Assembly (NCBI RefSeq): GCF_900176475.1
Contig: NZ_FWXX01000002.1
Coordinates: forward strand, 632,560-696,559
DNA: 64,000 bases
Source: Tropicibacter naphthalenivorans
GTDB lineage: Bacteria; Pseudomonadota; Alphaproteobacteria; Rhodobacterales; Rhodobacteraceae
Direction: 5' to 3'
Numbering within the stretch: position 1 is the first letter of the stretch; each line of letters starts with the position of its first letter. The notes under the pieces are model-generated. The model did no database searches, was not told the DNA's origin, and saw only the letters and a list, made by a program, of their open reading frames with translations. A program made the position numbers and the translations under genes. Below are positions 1 through 10,805 of this stretch, in pieces.

Positions 1-972
1 CCGCTGGATGTGATGCGCATCGTGGACGCGGGCGGCGAAGTGCCAGAACCCCGCGTTATCAAGGACTTCCAGTCCAGCGACCTGTCCGACAAACCCTTTG
101 GCTGGAACCTGCCCAACTGGCTGCTGCGGCGCGAAATGACCGCGCGGCTGGGCGAGTTGGCCAATGTCGACTTCCGCCCCGGCACCGCCACCACCAGCCT
201 CTTTACCCGTCAGGCAGAGGCCCGCGTGGGCCTGTCCGACGGCACCCGCGTGCGCTGCAAGCTGGTGATCGCCGCCGACGGACGCGCCTCGCCCATGCGG
301 CAGGCAGCAGGCATCGGCGTCAAAACCACCCGCTTCGGGCAAAAGGCGCTGGCCTTCGCCGTCACCCACCCGATCCCGCACGGCAATGTCTCAACCGAAA
401 TCCACCGCACCGGCGGGCCGTTCACGCTGGTCCCCCTGCCCGATTTCAACGGCCGCCCCTCCTCGGCCATCGTCTGGATGGAAGAAGGGCCAAAGGCCGA
501 GGCGCTCTTCGCCCTGCCCGACGACGCCTTCCAGGACGCCATGTCAGAGCGCTCCTGCCACCTCTTCGGCCCGCTAACCCTCGCCTCGCGCCGCACCATC
601 TGGCCGATCATCGCCCAAGAGGCAGAGCACCTGACCGCCCAGCGCCTCGCCCTCGTGGCCGAAGCGGCCCACGTCGTCCCGCCCATCGGCGCCCAAGGCC
701 TGAACATGAGCCTGCGCGACATCACAACCCTTCTGGACCTCGCCAAGGCCAGCCCGGACACCCTCGGCGACCAAGCCATGCTGGATGCCTACCACCGCCG
801 CCGGATCACCGACATCCGGGCGCGCGTCGCGGGCATCACCACGCTCAACAAAATCTCGATGATGTCCGCGCCAACCCTGCGCGACCTTCGGGCCAAAGGG
901 CTTGACGCCCTCTACAGCCTCAAACCGGTGCGCACCAACCTCATGCGCCTCGGCCTCGGCGCGGGCAGCTGA
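1..972 (+). CDS. UbiH/UbiF-family FAD monooxygenase (3' part)
   Basis: The gene enters from the left edge, so the N-terminal FAD Rossmann motif is outside the window. The visible 323 residues carry the two downstream motifs of the ubiquinone-biosynthesis hydroxylases: the DG motif (AADGRASPMRQ) and the GAQGLN FAD-ribityl motif (APPIGAQGLNMSLRD region). Enzymes of this family hydroxylate the polyprenyl-benzoquinone ring, in the cytoplasm at the membrane surface. The reading is open from base 1 to a TGA at 970-972. UbiH, UbiF and UbiM types cannot be separated from this part alone. The stop is followed at once by a composite hairpin repeat and a convergent aminotransferase gene. Confidence 0.85.
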   Translation, partial: PLDVMRIVDAGGEVPEPRVIKDFQSSDLSDKPFGWNLPNWLLRREMTARLGELANVDFRPGTATTSLFTRQAEARVGLSDGTRVRCKLVIAADGRASPMRQAAGIGVKTTRFGQKALAFAVTHPIPHGNVSTEIHRTGGPFTLVPLPDFNGRPSSAIVWMEEGPKAEALFALPDDAFQDAMSERSCHLFGPLTLASRRTIWPIIAQEAEHLTAQRLALVAEAAHVVPPIGAQGLNMSLRDITTLLDLAKASPDTLGDQAMLDAYHRRRITDIRARVAGITTLNKISMMSAPTLRDLRAKGLDALYSLKPVRTNLMRLGLGAGS

Positions 973-982
973 CGCCCGCCCC

Positions 983-1037
983 CTTCTTCTCTTTGAAAAT
1001 ATCCCGGGTGGGGTGTGGGGAGGGCAGCGCCCTCCCC
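983..1037. repeat. Composite gene-end repeat, copy A
   Basis: An 11-bp gap after the ubiH-like stop leads into the box CTTCTTCTCTTTGAAAATAT followed by CCCGGG (983-1008), then a perfect 9-bp stem GGGGAGGGC/GCCCTCCCC with an AGC loop (1017-1037). The same box plus G/C hairpin recurs near 53.7 kb and twice near 63.55 kb. It sits between convergent genes, so it may serve as a transcript end for both, although there is no clean T-run. Confidence 0.75.
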
Positions 1038-1044
1038 GCTGCGC

Positions 1045-2172
1045 TCAGATCACCTCGTCCACAACGCGCTTGAGACGCGCCACCGTGGCGTCCACGTCAT
1101 ACAGCTTATCCAAGCCGAACAAGCCAATCCGGAAGGTCGAAAACCCCTCAGGCTCATCACAGGCCAAGGGCACCCCCGCCGCGATCTGCATCCCCCGCTC
1201 GGCAAAGGCCTTGCCGGTCTGCACCTCGGTCGACGGCGCATAGCTCACCACGACCCCCGGCGCGCCAAAGCCCTCTGCCGCAACGGATTTCACTCCCTTG
1301 GCAGCGAACATCTCGCGCACGGCGTTGCCCAGCTTCCACTGCGCCTCTTTCAGCCGCTCGAACCCGTAATCGCGGGTCTCGGCCATGGTATCGCGGAAGG
1401 CGCGCAGGCTGTCCGTCGGCATGGTCGCGTGATAGGCGTGACCGCCGTTCTCATAGGCCAGCATGATCTGGTGCCACTTCTTGAGGTCCACGGCAAAGCT
1501 GTCAGAGGTGGTCTCTTCCATCCGGGCCAAGGCCCGCTCGGACATCATCACCAACCCCGCGCAGGGCGTCGCGGACCACCCCTTTTGCGGCGCAGAGATC
1601 AGCACATCGACGCCGGTCGCCTTCATGTCGACCCACACGCAGCCCGAGGCGATGCAGTCCAGCACCATCAGCGCGCCCACCTCATGGGCCGCCGCCGCCA
1701 TGCGGGTGATATACTCGTCCGGCAAGATCACCCCCGCCGAGGTTTCCACATGCGGCGCGAACACGATGTCTGGCTTGACCTCGGCGATCTTGGCCTCGAC
1801 CTCTTCGATGGGCGCGGGCGCAAAGGGCGCGTCCGGCGCGTTCCCGGTCTGGCGCGCCTTCATCACCGTGGTCTCGTCGGCAAAGGCCCCGGCGTCGAAA
1901 ATCTGCGACCAGCGGAACGAGAACCAGCCGTTACGCACCACAAGCACCTTGGCCCCATGGCCAAACTGCCGTGCCACAGCCTCCATCCCATAGGTGCCAC
2001 CACCGGGCACCACCGCCACCGCATCAGCGTTATAGACGTCCTTCAGCATCCCAGAGATGTCGCGCATCACCTGCTGAAACGCCGCCGACATATGGTTCAG
2101 CGAGCGGTCCGTAAACACGACCGAGAATTCCTCGAGGCCGTTCGGGTCGATATTGTCCAAAAGTGCAGGCAT
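1045..2172 (-). CDS. Class V aminotransferase (serine/aspartate-glyoxylate type)
   Basis: A 375-residue fold-type I PLP enzyme of aminotransferase class V, cytoplasmic. The PLP-binding lysine is in the SAPQKGW segment, preceded by the cofactor-binding aspartate of VLDCIASG. The family moves an amino group from serine, alanine or aspartate to glyoxylate or pyruvate; the sequence alone does not settle the substrate, and no neighbouring pathway genes help. The start ATG at 2172 is chosen because AAGGAGG lies about 9 bases upstream; a longer open reading to 2235 lacks such a site. It converges on the ubiH-like gene. Confidence 0.85.
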   Translation of the reverse strand: MPALLDNIDPNGLEEFSVVFTDRSLNHMSAAFQQVMRDISGMLKDVYNADAVAVVPGGGTYGMEAVARQFGHGAKVLVVRNGWFSFRWSQIFDAGAFADETTVMKARQTGNAPDAPFAPAPIEEVEAKIAEVKPDIVFAPHVETSAGVILPDEYITRMAAAAHEVGALMVLDCIASGCVWVDMKATGVDVLISAPQKGWSATPCAGLVMMSERALARMEETTSDSFAVDLKKWHQIMLAYENGGHAYHATMPTDSLRAFRDTMAETRDYGFERLKEAQWKLGNAVREMFAAKGVKSVAAEGFGAPGVVVSYAPSTEVQTGKAFAERGMQIAAGVPLACDEPEGFSTFRIGLFGLDKLYDVDATVARLKRVVDEVI

Positions 2173-2414
2173 GACACCCTCCTTGCTGCGTTGCCACCAC
2201 AGGTAGCCGCCCCCGCGCCCAAAGGCAAAACCCATTTGGACGCATCCCCGCGTCCGGCAGCGTGGCGCTTTTGCACGCTTTCCGCGAGTTTCCGCACAGG
2301 CAACCCAAGTTAACCCTTTATCGCCGAAAACAAATTGGTAAAAATCTGGTTAAATTGCGGCATAAAGCGGGCATCAGACCTGCCGCCGCCCGAGCAGAGC
2401 AGACCAAAAGCCAC

Positions 2415-3518
2415 ATGGCCAGCACGACCCTGTTTATCAATGGGTTCAGCGTTCTCGGCGAGTCGCGTTCCAACACGAACGCGTCCAACGGCGGAGAGTT
2501 GATGATCCACGACGGCACCGCCGTCTTCGAGGATGACGATATTATCGCCATCGTCGTGGATGACGTGGACGCAAATGGCATCCTCACCGACGCCTCGGTC
2601 ATCACCCAGATCATCGTCTATGACAATGCCGCCGACTACTATGCCGAGGTGCCAAAGTTCACCTATGACTACAGCGGCACGGGCACCGGCGCGGACATCC
2701 CCGACGGGCGCGCGGGCATGGGCGATGCGTATTTGCGCTTTGACGCCGCCGAGCTGACCTCGACCGACGCCTCTGCCCCAGCGCTTAGCGATCTGGTCAT
2801 GGTGGCGGGCGTCGATCTGGTCGAGCTGATCGAAAGCGGCGTGAACCCGATCGAGACGCCGACCTTTCAGGACATCGACTATAACCAGAACGGCACGATT
2901 GACACGGGCGAAGTCGCAGACGGTGCCTTTTCCAGCGAAATCAATGAGATCATCCCGATCTGCTTTGCCCGCGGCACCCTGATCGAAACCCCGGACGGCC
3001 CGCGTTATATCGAAACCTTGCGTGTCGGAGACCTCGTCACCACCCTCGACAATGGCCCCCAGCCGATCCGCTGGATTGGCGCGCGCAAGTTTCCGGGCAC
3101 CGGCGTGCACGCCCCCGTGCGCATCAAGGCGGGTGTGCTTGGCAATATCCGCGACCTGCGCATCTCGCAGAACCACCGGATGATGGTGCGCGGCGCGCAG
3201 GCCGAGCTGCTCTTTGGTCAGTCCGAAGTCCTCGTGGCCGCCAAGCACTTGGTCAACGACGACACGATCCGCATCGTGCCCTGCGAGACCATCGAGTATT
3301 ACCACTTTCTCTTTGACACGCATGAGATCGTTTTTGCCGAATGCTGCGCGTCGGAATCGCTCTTTCCCGGCCCGCAAACCCTGCGCCACGTGGATGACAC
3401 CGCCCGCGATGAGATCACCGCGATCTTCCCAGAGCTGGCCCACTACGACGATGGCGCGCCCACCTCGCGCCTGTCGCTGCGCGGCTTCGAGGCCCGCGCC
3501 CTACGCCGCGTCGCCTGA
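2415..3518 (+). CDS. Hint (hedgehog/intein-like) domain protein
   Basis: A 367-residue acidic protein. Residues 1-180 are a low-similarity Asp/Thr-rich region with an EF-hand-like loop (DYNQNGTIDTGE). Residues 183 to about 320 are a Hint_2-type domain: it begins with the nucleophile Cys183 (CFARGTLI), then GDLVTT, PVRIKAG, the NHR histidine motif (ISQNHRMM) and a C-terminal ESLFPG. Such proteins are common in Rhodobacteraceae, are usually without a Sec signal and are thought to be exported by type I systems, with possible autoprocessing at the Hint cysteine. The ATG at 2415 is preferred over an upstream reading because conserved sequence begins there; no strong ribosome site is visible. The target is unknown. 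Confidence 0.8.
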   Translation: MASTTLFINGFSVLGESRSNTNASNGGELMIHDGTAVFEDDDIIAIVVDDVDANGILTDASVITQIIVYDNAADYYAEVPKFTYDYSGTGTGADIPDGRAGMGDAYLRFDAAELTSTDASAPALSDLVMVAGVDLVELIESGVNPIETPTFQDIDYNQNGTIDTGEVADGAFSSEINEIIPICFARGTLIETPDGPRYIETLRVGDLVTTLDNGPQPIRWIGARKFPGTGVHAPVRIKAGVLGNIRDLRISQNHRMMVRGAQAELLFGQSEVLVAAKHLVNDDTIRIVPCETIEYYHFLFDTHEIVFAECCASESLFPGPQTLRHVDDTARDEITAIFPELAHYDDGAPTSRLSLRGFEARALRRVA

Positions 3519-3521
3519 CGC

Positions 3522-3976
3522 CTAACCCAACGGGCCGGGCCTGCGTTCCTCCGACAGCAGCACATTGGCATCCAGGTTGCCCACCCCCGGCAGCGTCATC
3601 ACCCGCCGCCGCAGCACCCGCTCGAAATCCGAAATGTCCCGCGCCACCACCCGCAGGCGATAGTCATAGGCACCCAAGACATGCTCGACCGTTTGCACCT
3701 CGGGGATGGCCTGCACCGCGCGCTCGAAATCCTCGACCCCCGCGCGCCCCTTGGCCGCCAGCTTGACCCCCAGGAACACCGTCACGCCAAAGCCCAAGGC
3801 CTGCACGTCCAGTTCCACCTGCGCGCCGCGAAACACCCCCGCCTCGCGCAACCGCTTGATCCGCCGCCAGCAGGCGGGCTGCGACAGGCCCAAGGCACGC
3901 CCCAAGGCCCCCGCACTGGCGGTGGCATCCTCGGCCAGGGCCCGCACCAAGGCGCGGTCCGTCTCGTCCAGATCAA

Positions 3977-3980
<4 letters not shown>
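3522..3980 (-). CDS. Lrp/AsnC-family transcriptional regulator
   Basis: A 152-residue regulator with an N-terminal winged helix-turn-helix (residues 1-60; recognition segment LSQPACWRRIKRLREAG) and a C-terminal RAM ligand-binding domain ending in the VMTLPGVGNLDANVLL motif. It overlaps the preceding Lrp gene by 4 bases (ATGA), so the two are translationally coupled. The pair is divergent from ilvC, which suggests control of branched-chain amino-acid synthesis or of its own operon. Effector unknown. It is a diverged paralogue of its neighbour, not a recent duplicate. Confidence 0.9.
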
Positions 3981-5603
<1,623 letters not shown>

Positions 5604-5632
5604 GCGCCCTTCAAGCGATCGCAAGATTAGGG

Positions 5633-5664
5633 AACGGGGGCCGCTGTGCCCCCGTTTTCTTTTG
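5633..5664 (+). terminator. Rho-independent terminator of ilvC
   Basis: A perfect 9-bp stem AACGGGGGC/GCCCCCGTT with a 6-base loop is followed by TTTTCTTTT. It begins 30 bases after the ilvC stop. Confidence 0.9.
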
Positions 5665-5834
5665 CCCAACGCCACGCGGGCACGGGCCTTGAATTAACCA
5701 AGACGCTCTCTGCAACCCAAGGCTGCGCGCGCCCCTGACAAAATGGTCAGGATTTCCTTACCCACCCCAACAAACTGTTGACCAAGGGGCAACTCCGGCA
5801 GAGAATCCGCACGTATTTTCTGGAGAAGCCCTTA

Positions 5835-7124
5835 ATGACCGTCCTTACCGATGCCAGCCTCGTCGCTGGGTCCGTTGTCACACCCGTCGATCCCGCCACC
5901 GCCGAAACCTACGCCATCGTCGGCCAGCCGGGCAGCGTCGAGCAGATCAACCCGCTGGCCGCTGTCGCCATTCCCGATCCTTTTGGTGGCCCCGCGCTGG
6001 ACCGCCTTGGCGGCGTGGTCGTGGCGATTTCCGTGGGCGGGCTAGAGGCAACCGTGACCGCGCTGACTGCGCAGTCCCCCACTGCGTCCACCACGCTCAA
6101 CCTGTCGCAGCAGGCCACCTCGCTGCTGTACTCCTTTGAGCAGAGCGACGGGTCGTACCTGTCCACCCGCACCGTCTTTACCGGCGGGGAGGGGCCGACC
6201 CTGCAAGAGGTGCTGAATGGCACCTATGACTTTGGCGACATGCTGGCGGCCACCGACACCATGAACGGCGCGCCCTACACGCCGCCCGTAGATCTGTCCG
6301 GCGACAACGACCTGCTTGGCACCTTTGGCGATGACGCGCTCAGCGGCGAAGGCGGCGACGACACGATCGACGGCGGTTTCGCGGGCAATGACACGCTGGA
6401 TGGCGGTCCGGGCAATGACAGCCTGACGACCTTCCTTGGCGACGACCTGCTGCTGGGCGGCGACGGCGACGACATCCTTGCGGACGCGGGCGGCACCAAC
6501 AACACGCTGCGCGGCGGCGACGGCATGGACACGCTCAACAGCGCCGGTGAGCTGGACGGTGGCCGCCACGCCGACCTGATCCGCGCAGGCTATGCCGACA
6601 ACATGATCTATGGCCGCGGCGGCTATGACACCATCCTTGGCGGGTCGCTGAACGACACGGTCAAGGGCGGCACGTGGAACGATCTGATCCTGGGCAATGA
6701 CGGCAACGACTCGCTTATGGGCAACCGCCACAATGACACGCTCGATGGCGGTCATGGGGACGATTACCTCAATGGCGGCGGCGACAATGACGTGCTGATG
6801 GGCTTTAACGGCAACGACACGATGCACGGCGGCGACGGCGCGGACAAGTTCCTGTTCGACTTCACGCCCGCGGCCTTCACCGACATCATCGACGATTTCG
6901 CCGTCGAAGAAGACCTGCTGATCGTGTCGGGCAACCTGGCCGATGGCATGACCCGGCGCGAGATTTTTGAAACCGCGTCGGTGACCGCTGCGGGGGTCGA
7001 GCTGTCGTTCAACGGCCAGACCATCATTTTGGAAGGCTTGACCAGCACCAACGGGCTGCAATCGGCGATCCGGGTGTCGGATCAGGATTACTTTGATTTC
7101 TACCCCTATGAAATCCTGACGTAA
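5835..7124 (+). CDS. RTX calcium-binding repeat protein
   Basis: A 429-residue acidic protein. Residues 1-155 form a non-repeat N-terminal region without a Sec signal. Residues about 156-340 are a run of RTX nonapeptides of the GGxGxDxLx type, some degenerate (GGDGDDILA, GNDGNDSLMG, GGHGDDYLNG, GGDGADKFLFD). The C-terminal tail after the last repeat (TDIIDDFAVEEDLLIVSG) resembles the flanking segment of type I secretion substrates. The repeats bind calcium outside the cell. The ATG at 5835 has GGAG 10 bases upstream. No secretion genes are adjacent. An enzymatic domain is not recognisable, so an extracellular structural or adhesive role is only a guess. Confidence 0.85.
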   Translation: MTVLTDASLVAGSVVTPVDPATAETYAIVGQPGSVEQINPLAAVAIPDPFGGPALDRLGGVVVAISVGGLEATVTALTAQSPTASTTLNLSQQATSLLYSFEQSDGSYLSTRTVFTGGEGPTLQEVLNGTYDFGDMLAATDTMNGAPYTPPVDLSGDNDLLGTFGDDALSGEGGDDTIDGGFAGNDTLDGGPGNDSLTTFLGDDLLLGGDGDDILADAGGTNNTLRGGDGMDTLNSAGELDGGRHADLIRAGYADNMIYGRGGYDTILGGSLNDTVKGGTWNDLILGNDGNDSLMGNRHNDTLDGGHGDDYLNGGGDNDVLMGFNGNDTMHGGDGADKFLFDFTPAAFTDIIDDFAVEEDLLIVSGNLADGMTRREIFETASVTAAGVELSFNGQTIILEGLTSTNGLQSAIRVSDQDYFDFYPYEILT

Positions 7125-7158
7125 TGGCGCGGTGGGGCGCTCCTAGCCCCCGCGCATC

Positions 7159-7191
7159 AAAAAAGGCCCCGTCCGAGGATGGGGCCTTTTT
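7159..7191 (+). terminator. Terminator, probably bidirectional
   Basis: AAAAAAGGCCCC pairs with GGGGCCTTTTT around a 10-base loop, 34 bases after the RTX stop. The A-run and T-run make it usable from both sides, fitting the convergent gene downstream. Confidence 0.85.
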
Positions 7192-7212
7192 CATTGTTAA
7201 TTGTAATCTGTG

Positions 7213-7352
7213 CGGTCAGGAGGGCTCCGCCCGTAAAACCCACAAACTTTCCCCCGGAAAGTTTGCCGCGCCTTAGGGCTCGGTCAGGAGGGCTCCGCCC
7301 GTAAAACCCACAAACTTTCCCCCAGAAAGTTTGCCGAGCCCAAAGGGCTCGG
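7213..7352. repeat. Tandem 68-bp hairpin repeat
   Basis: Two nearly identical 56-bp units (7213-7268 and 7281-7336) begin CGGTCAGGAGGGCTCCGCCC and contain a 9-10 bp palindrome, CAAACTTTCC/GGAAAGTTTG in the first and one mismatch shorter in the second. A third start (CGGTCAGGG) follows at 7350, next to a GAGCCC-AAA-GGGCTC hairpin (7336-7350). The array lies between the RTX terminator and the stop of the convergent gene at 7361. Confidence 0.85.
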
Positions 7353-7360
7353 TCAGGGTT

Positions 7361-9142
7361 TTACTCCCAACAACTCACCAGAACGGTCATGTCGGATGCG
7401 AGGGCCGTCAGGTCTTCGGGGTCCATCACGCCATTGGTGGCGCGCGCGACCGGCTGGATGCCGTTGTCGCGCAGCCAGTTCAGCACCATCCGCCCCGACG
7501 CGGCAAAGCTCACCTGATCGGGCAACTGACGCCCCGCCGGGTCTTGGCGCGGCAAGAGCATCCCCATGACAGAGCCGCCCGCGTCGAACACCGGGCCACC
7601 CGTATCGCCGGGCAAGGACGCCAGCGCCAGACGCGTCAGACGGTCTTCGCCGCCCAATCCCTTGACGTCTTCGAGCGTGCCAAAGGTCATGGTCGGCGCG
7701 GTCAGCACGCCGCCAAAGCTATAGCCCGCCACGGCCACCTCGGACTGGATGCGCGGCACGTCGGACAGGAACTGCGCAACCCCGCGCGGCGCGATGCGCT
7801 CTTCGGGGGTCAGCACGGCCACGCCCAGCGTCGGCTCGGTCGCCATGACGCGCGCCTCGTAAACGCCGTTCAGCGTGACGCGGTCGCATTGCGCCACCGC
7901 CTCGGCGGAGGTCAGCACCGTGCCGCGCGATTCCACAAAGAAGCCCGAGGCGTTCAGTTTCGGCGTGCGCACTTCAAGGCCGGACACCAGATCAACCGCC
8001 TGCCCCTCGTCGGTAACGGCGGCTGGGTCCAGCACGCCGTTCGTGCGCTCAAAGCTCGCCTGCATCGCGTCCAGAATACGGCTGCGGCGCTCTTCGTCGT
8101 TCGCGGGCCAGACCAGCGTAAAGCCCTTGATCTCGCCATTGCGCAAGGACACCTCTGTGTGAGAGACGATGCGGTCGTTCGCGCCGGTCAGGGTAAAGCC
8201 ATCGCCGCGGCGTTCGCGCGCGCCCTCGACCGGGACGATGCGCAGGGTCTGCATGATCTCATAGAGGCCGTTCATGGTGCTGCGGTCGCCGGGCTGCGAG
8301 ATCAACAAGACCTGCGCGCCCTCGACCATGCCCGTCGGGTTGAACAGCGCAAAAGGCGCCTCGTAACGGTCGAACTTGACCGCGCCCAAGGGCAGCTCCA
8401 TCGAGATGCCGGACCGCGCATCAGCGACAAGCGACAGGTCCATCCCGTCCAGCACCGCGTTATACTGCGCCAACAGCTGCGCGCGCTGGCGGGTGGTCAA
8501 CACGCCGGTGGCCTCATGGCCGTTCGCCTCTTGCCACGCGGCCATGGAGCGGCGGGTGCCGGGGCCAAACGCACCGTCGATGCGCGCCTGATAAAAGCCC
8601 GCCCATTTCAGCGCGATCTGCAAGGCATCGCGTTCGGCGCGGTTCAGCTGTCGCTCAGACGCGCGGGCCTCGCGGACGGTTTCCTCGGGCTCGGGCTCGG
8701 GCGCGGCCTCTACGACAGGTGCGGCCACAGGTTCGGGCTGTTCTACCACCACAGGCTCTGCGGGCACGGGCGCAGCTTCGGCCTGTTCGACCGGGGCGGC
8801 GGCGGGGCGATCAGCCTGTGCGCCAACCGGGAAGAACTGCTGCCCATAGGCCTGCGCGGGCTCAATATAGCTGTCCGCCGGGATCGCGCGATCCGCCAAA
8901 AGCTGCCCCAAGACCTCTTGCGCCCGTTCGCGCGTATAAGGACCGATGGCCACGCCATACCAGCCCCCACCCAGCGAAAAGCCGTTCACGTCCTGCACGG
9001 CTTGCGCGTAATTCTGCACGCTTTGCTGCGCGCCGGACAGGCTGGTGCGCGCCTCGACCTGAATGTAAACCAAATCCTCTTGGGCAAAGGCGCCCTGAGC
9101 GAAAAACAATGCGGTGGTAAGGGCAAATACTTTTTGTTTCAT
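7361..9142 (-). CDS. Periplasmic SPOR / peptidoglycan-binding / trypsin-fold protein, catalytic triad lost
   Basis: A 593-residue exported protein: signal peptide (residues 1-20, ending FAQGAFAQ), a SPOR-like region (about 22-105), an Ala/Pro/Glu-rich linker, a PG_binding_1-type domain (about 170-235; GAFGPGTRRSMAAWQ) and a C-terminal trypsin/HtrA-like fold (about 390-575). Seen against the family pattern, the three catalytic positions are changed: TNAH is TSAE (Glu414), the DLA aspartate is Gly440 and GDSGGP is GDTGGP (Thr514). It therefore looks like a cell-wall-associated pseudo-protease, acting as a scaffold or regulator, unless Thr514 acts as nucleophile by another mechanism. ATG 9142 has AGGA just upstream. 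Transcribed alone. Confidence 0.8.
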   Translation of the reverse strand: MKQKVFALTTALFFAQGAFAQEDLVYIQVEARTSLSGAQQSVQNYAQAVQDVNGFSLGGGWYGVAIGPYTRERAQEVLGQLLADRAIPADSYIEPAQAYGQQFFPVGAQADRPAAAPVEQAEAAPVPAEPVVVEQPEPVAAPVVEAAPEPEPEETVREARASERQLNRAERDALQIALKWAGFYQARIDGAFGPGTRRSMAAWQEANGHEATGVLTTRQRAQLLAQYNAVLDGMDLSLVADARSGISMELPLGAVKFDRYEAPFALFNPTGMVEGAQVLLISQPGDRSTMNGLYEIMQTLRIVPVEGARERRGDGFTLTGANDRIVSHTEVSLRNGEIKGFTLVWPANDEERRSRILDAMQASFERTNGVLDPAAVTDEGQAVDLVSGLEVRTPKLNASGFFVESRGTVLTSAEAVAQCDRVTLNGVYEARVMATEPTLGVAVLTPEERIAPRGVAQFLSDVPRIQSEVAVAGYSFGGVLTAPTMTFGTLEDVKGLGGEDRLTRLALASLPGDTGGPVFDAGGSVMGMLLPRQDPAGRQLPDQVSFAASGRMVLNWLRDNGIQPVARATNGVMDPEDLTALASDMTVLVSCWE

Positions 9143-9322
9143 TCCTGCTTTCGACCTCTGGGGCAGAAGGTTATCCTGATCATTGAGGCATTCTTATCAG
9201 AAGATTAACGCGTTGCACGCGCAATTTGCCCGATAAACCCCTCACAATCCCGCCACAATCCGTTGACCACGCCGCCCGCAAACCCTAATCAGACGCATGA
9301 TTTGACAGGGGAGCCCGCGACC

Positions 9323-10252
9323 ATGGCCGAAGCACTGGCGAAACCGCGCAGTTTTCAGGAGATCATCCTGCGCCTTCAGACCTACTGGGCGACAAAAGGA
9401 TGTGCGATCCTGCAACCTTACGACATGGAAGTCGGCGCGGGCACGTTCCACCCGGCCACGACCTTGCGCGCCTTGGGGACCAAGGCATGGGCGGCCGCCT
9501 ATGTGCAGCCCTCGCGCCGTCCGACCGATGGCCGCTATGGCGAAAACCCCAACCGCTTGCAGCATTATTACCAGTATCAGGTGCTGATCAAACCCAGCCC
9601 GCCCAACCTGCAAGAGCTGTATCTTGGCTCGCTCGCAGCGATCGGCATCGACATGGAGCTGCACGACGTGCGTTTCGTCGAGGACGACTGGGAAAGCCCG
9701 ACGCTGGGCGCTTGGGGGCTGGGCTGGGAAGTCTGGTGTGACGGCATGGAAGTGTCGCAGTTCACCTATTTCCAGCAGGTCGGCGGGCATGACTGCCATC
9801 CGGTGTCCGGCGAGCTGACCTATGGTCTGGAGCGTCTGGCGATGTACGTGCTGGGCGTCGATCACGTGATGGACATGCCCTTCAACGATCCCGACGCGCC
9901 CATCGCGCTGAAATACGGCGACGTCTTCAAGCAGACCGAGCAGGAATACAGCCGTTGGAACTTTGACGTGGCCAATACCGAGGTGCTGCTGCGCCACTTT
10001 GAAGAGGCAGAGGCAGAGTGCGCCGCGATCCTGTCGCAGGAGCACATCGACCCCAAGACCGGCAACCGCATCATCATGGCCCACCCGGCCTATGACCAGT
10101 GCATCAAGGCCAGCCACATGTTCAACCTACTCGACGCGCGCGGGGTGATCTCTGTCACCGAACGTCAGGCCTATATCGGCCGCGTGCGCGCGCTGGCCAA
10201 GATGTGCGCCGACGCCTTTGTGCAGACCGAAGCCGGGGGATTTGCCGCGTGA
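9323..10252 (+). CDS. glyQ: Glycyl-tRNA synthetase alpha subunit
   Basis: A 309-residue catalytic subunit of the bacterial alpha2beta2 glycyl-tRNA synthetase. It carries the characteristic [35 protein letters not shown] and [19 protein letters not shown] segments of the class II core; it charges glycine onto tRNA-Gly together with GlyS. The ATG at 9323 is chosen (GGGGAG upstream); a TTG at 9263 in the same frame is less likely. The stop overlaps the start region of the next small gene, and glyS follows 1.6 kb downstream rather than directly. Confidence 0.98.
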   Translation: MAEALAKPRSFQEIILRLQTYWATKGCAILQPYDMEVGAGTFHPATTLRALGTKAWAAAYVQPSRRPTDGRYGENPNRLQHYYQYQVLIKPSPPNLQELYLGSLAAIGIDMELHDVRFVEDDWESPTLGAWGLGWEVWCDGMEVSQFTYFQQVGGHDCHPVSGELTYGLERLAMYVLGVDHVMDMPFNDPDAPIALKYGDVFKQTEQEYSRWNFDVANTEVLLRHFEEAEAECAAILSQEHIDPKTGNRIIMAHPAYDQCIKASHMFNLLDARGVISVTERQAYIGRVRALAKMCADAFVQTEAGGFAA

Positions 10253-10254
10253 GG

Positions 10255-10767
10255 ATGGGCAAGATCCTGATGGCCTTTACCATCATCAGCGCCTTTGCCG
10301 TGGGCTTTGGGGTCTATTACACCCAAGTCTATGCGTTTTATTCCCAGATCGAGGGCAACGGCACCACCGACGTGATGCTGACCCCGGTGGGCGGCGGCGC
10401 GCCCGAGGTGATCGCTTACAGCGATTTTCAGGCGATTGACCGCGAAAGCTCGCCCCTTGCCTATCGCGCCTGTTTCACCACGACGCAGTCGCTGGCGATG
10501 TTGACCGAAACCTTTGAGATGTACGAGCGCGCGGTGCCGCGCATTTCTCCGGCGTGGTTTGAATGCTTTGACGCGCAGGCCGCGGGCGACGCCATCGAGG
10601 CGGACAAGGCCGTGGTCTTTACCGGCCAGCGCAACATCGAGTTCGGCATCGACCGCGTGGTCGCCATCACCGAGGACGGGCGCGGCTATATCTGGCAGGA
10701 AATCAACGAATGCGGCGACAAGGCCTATGACGGCTCGCCCTTGGGCGAGGATTGCCCGGAACGTTAA
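10255..10767 (+). CDS. Small membrane-anchored protein between glyQ and glyS
   Basis: A 170-residue protein with one N-terminal membrane segment (residues 4-24, KILMAFTIISAFAVGFGVYY) and a periplasmic remainder with conserved-looking cysteines (YRACF, FECF, NECG, EDC). I do not recognise an enzymatic domain; I believe it belongs to a Rhodobacteraceae family annotated as DUF6446, but this is from memory. ATG 10255 is used; an in-frame GTG at 10249 overlaps the glyQ stop (GTGA) and is equally possible, which indicates coupling with glyQ. It is followed by a terminator. Confidence 0.75.
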   Translation: MGKILMAFTIISAFAVGFGVYYTQVYAFYSQIEGNGTTDVMLTPVGGGAPEVIAYSDFQAIDRESSPLAYRACFTTTQSLAMLTETFEMYERAVPRISPAWFECFDAQAAGDAIEADKAVVFTGQRNIEFGIDRVVAITEDGRGYIWQEINECGDKAYDGSPLGEDCPER

Positions 10768-10805
10768 GTGCTGCCCCCAAGGCTCTGGCACAGAACAATA
10801 ATCGC

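Noticed and set aside
7213-7352. Tandem repeats as a CRISPR array
   Set aside because: Only two full units, repeats longer than spacers, internal palindromes and no cas genes.
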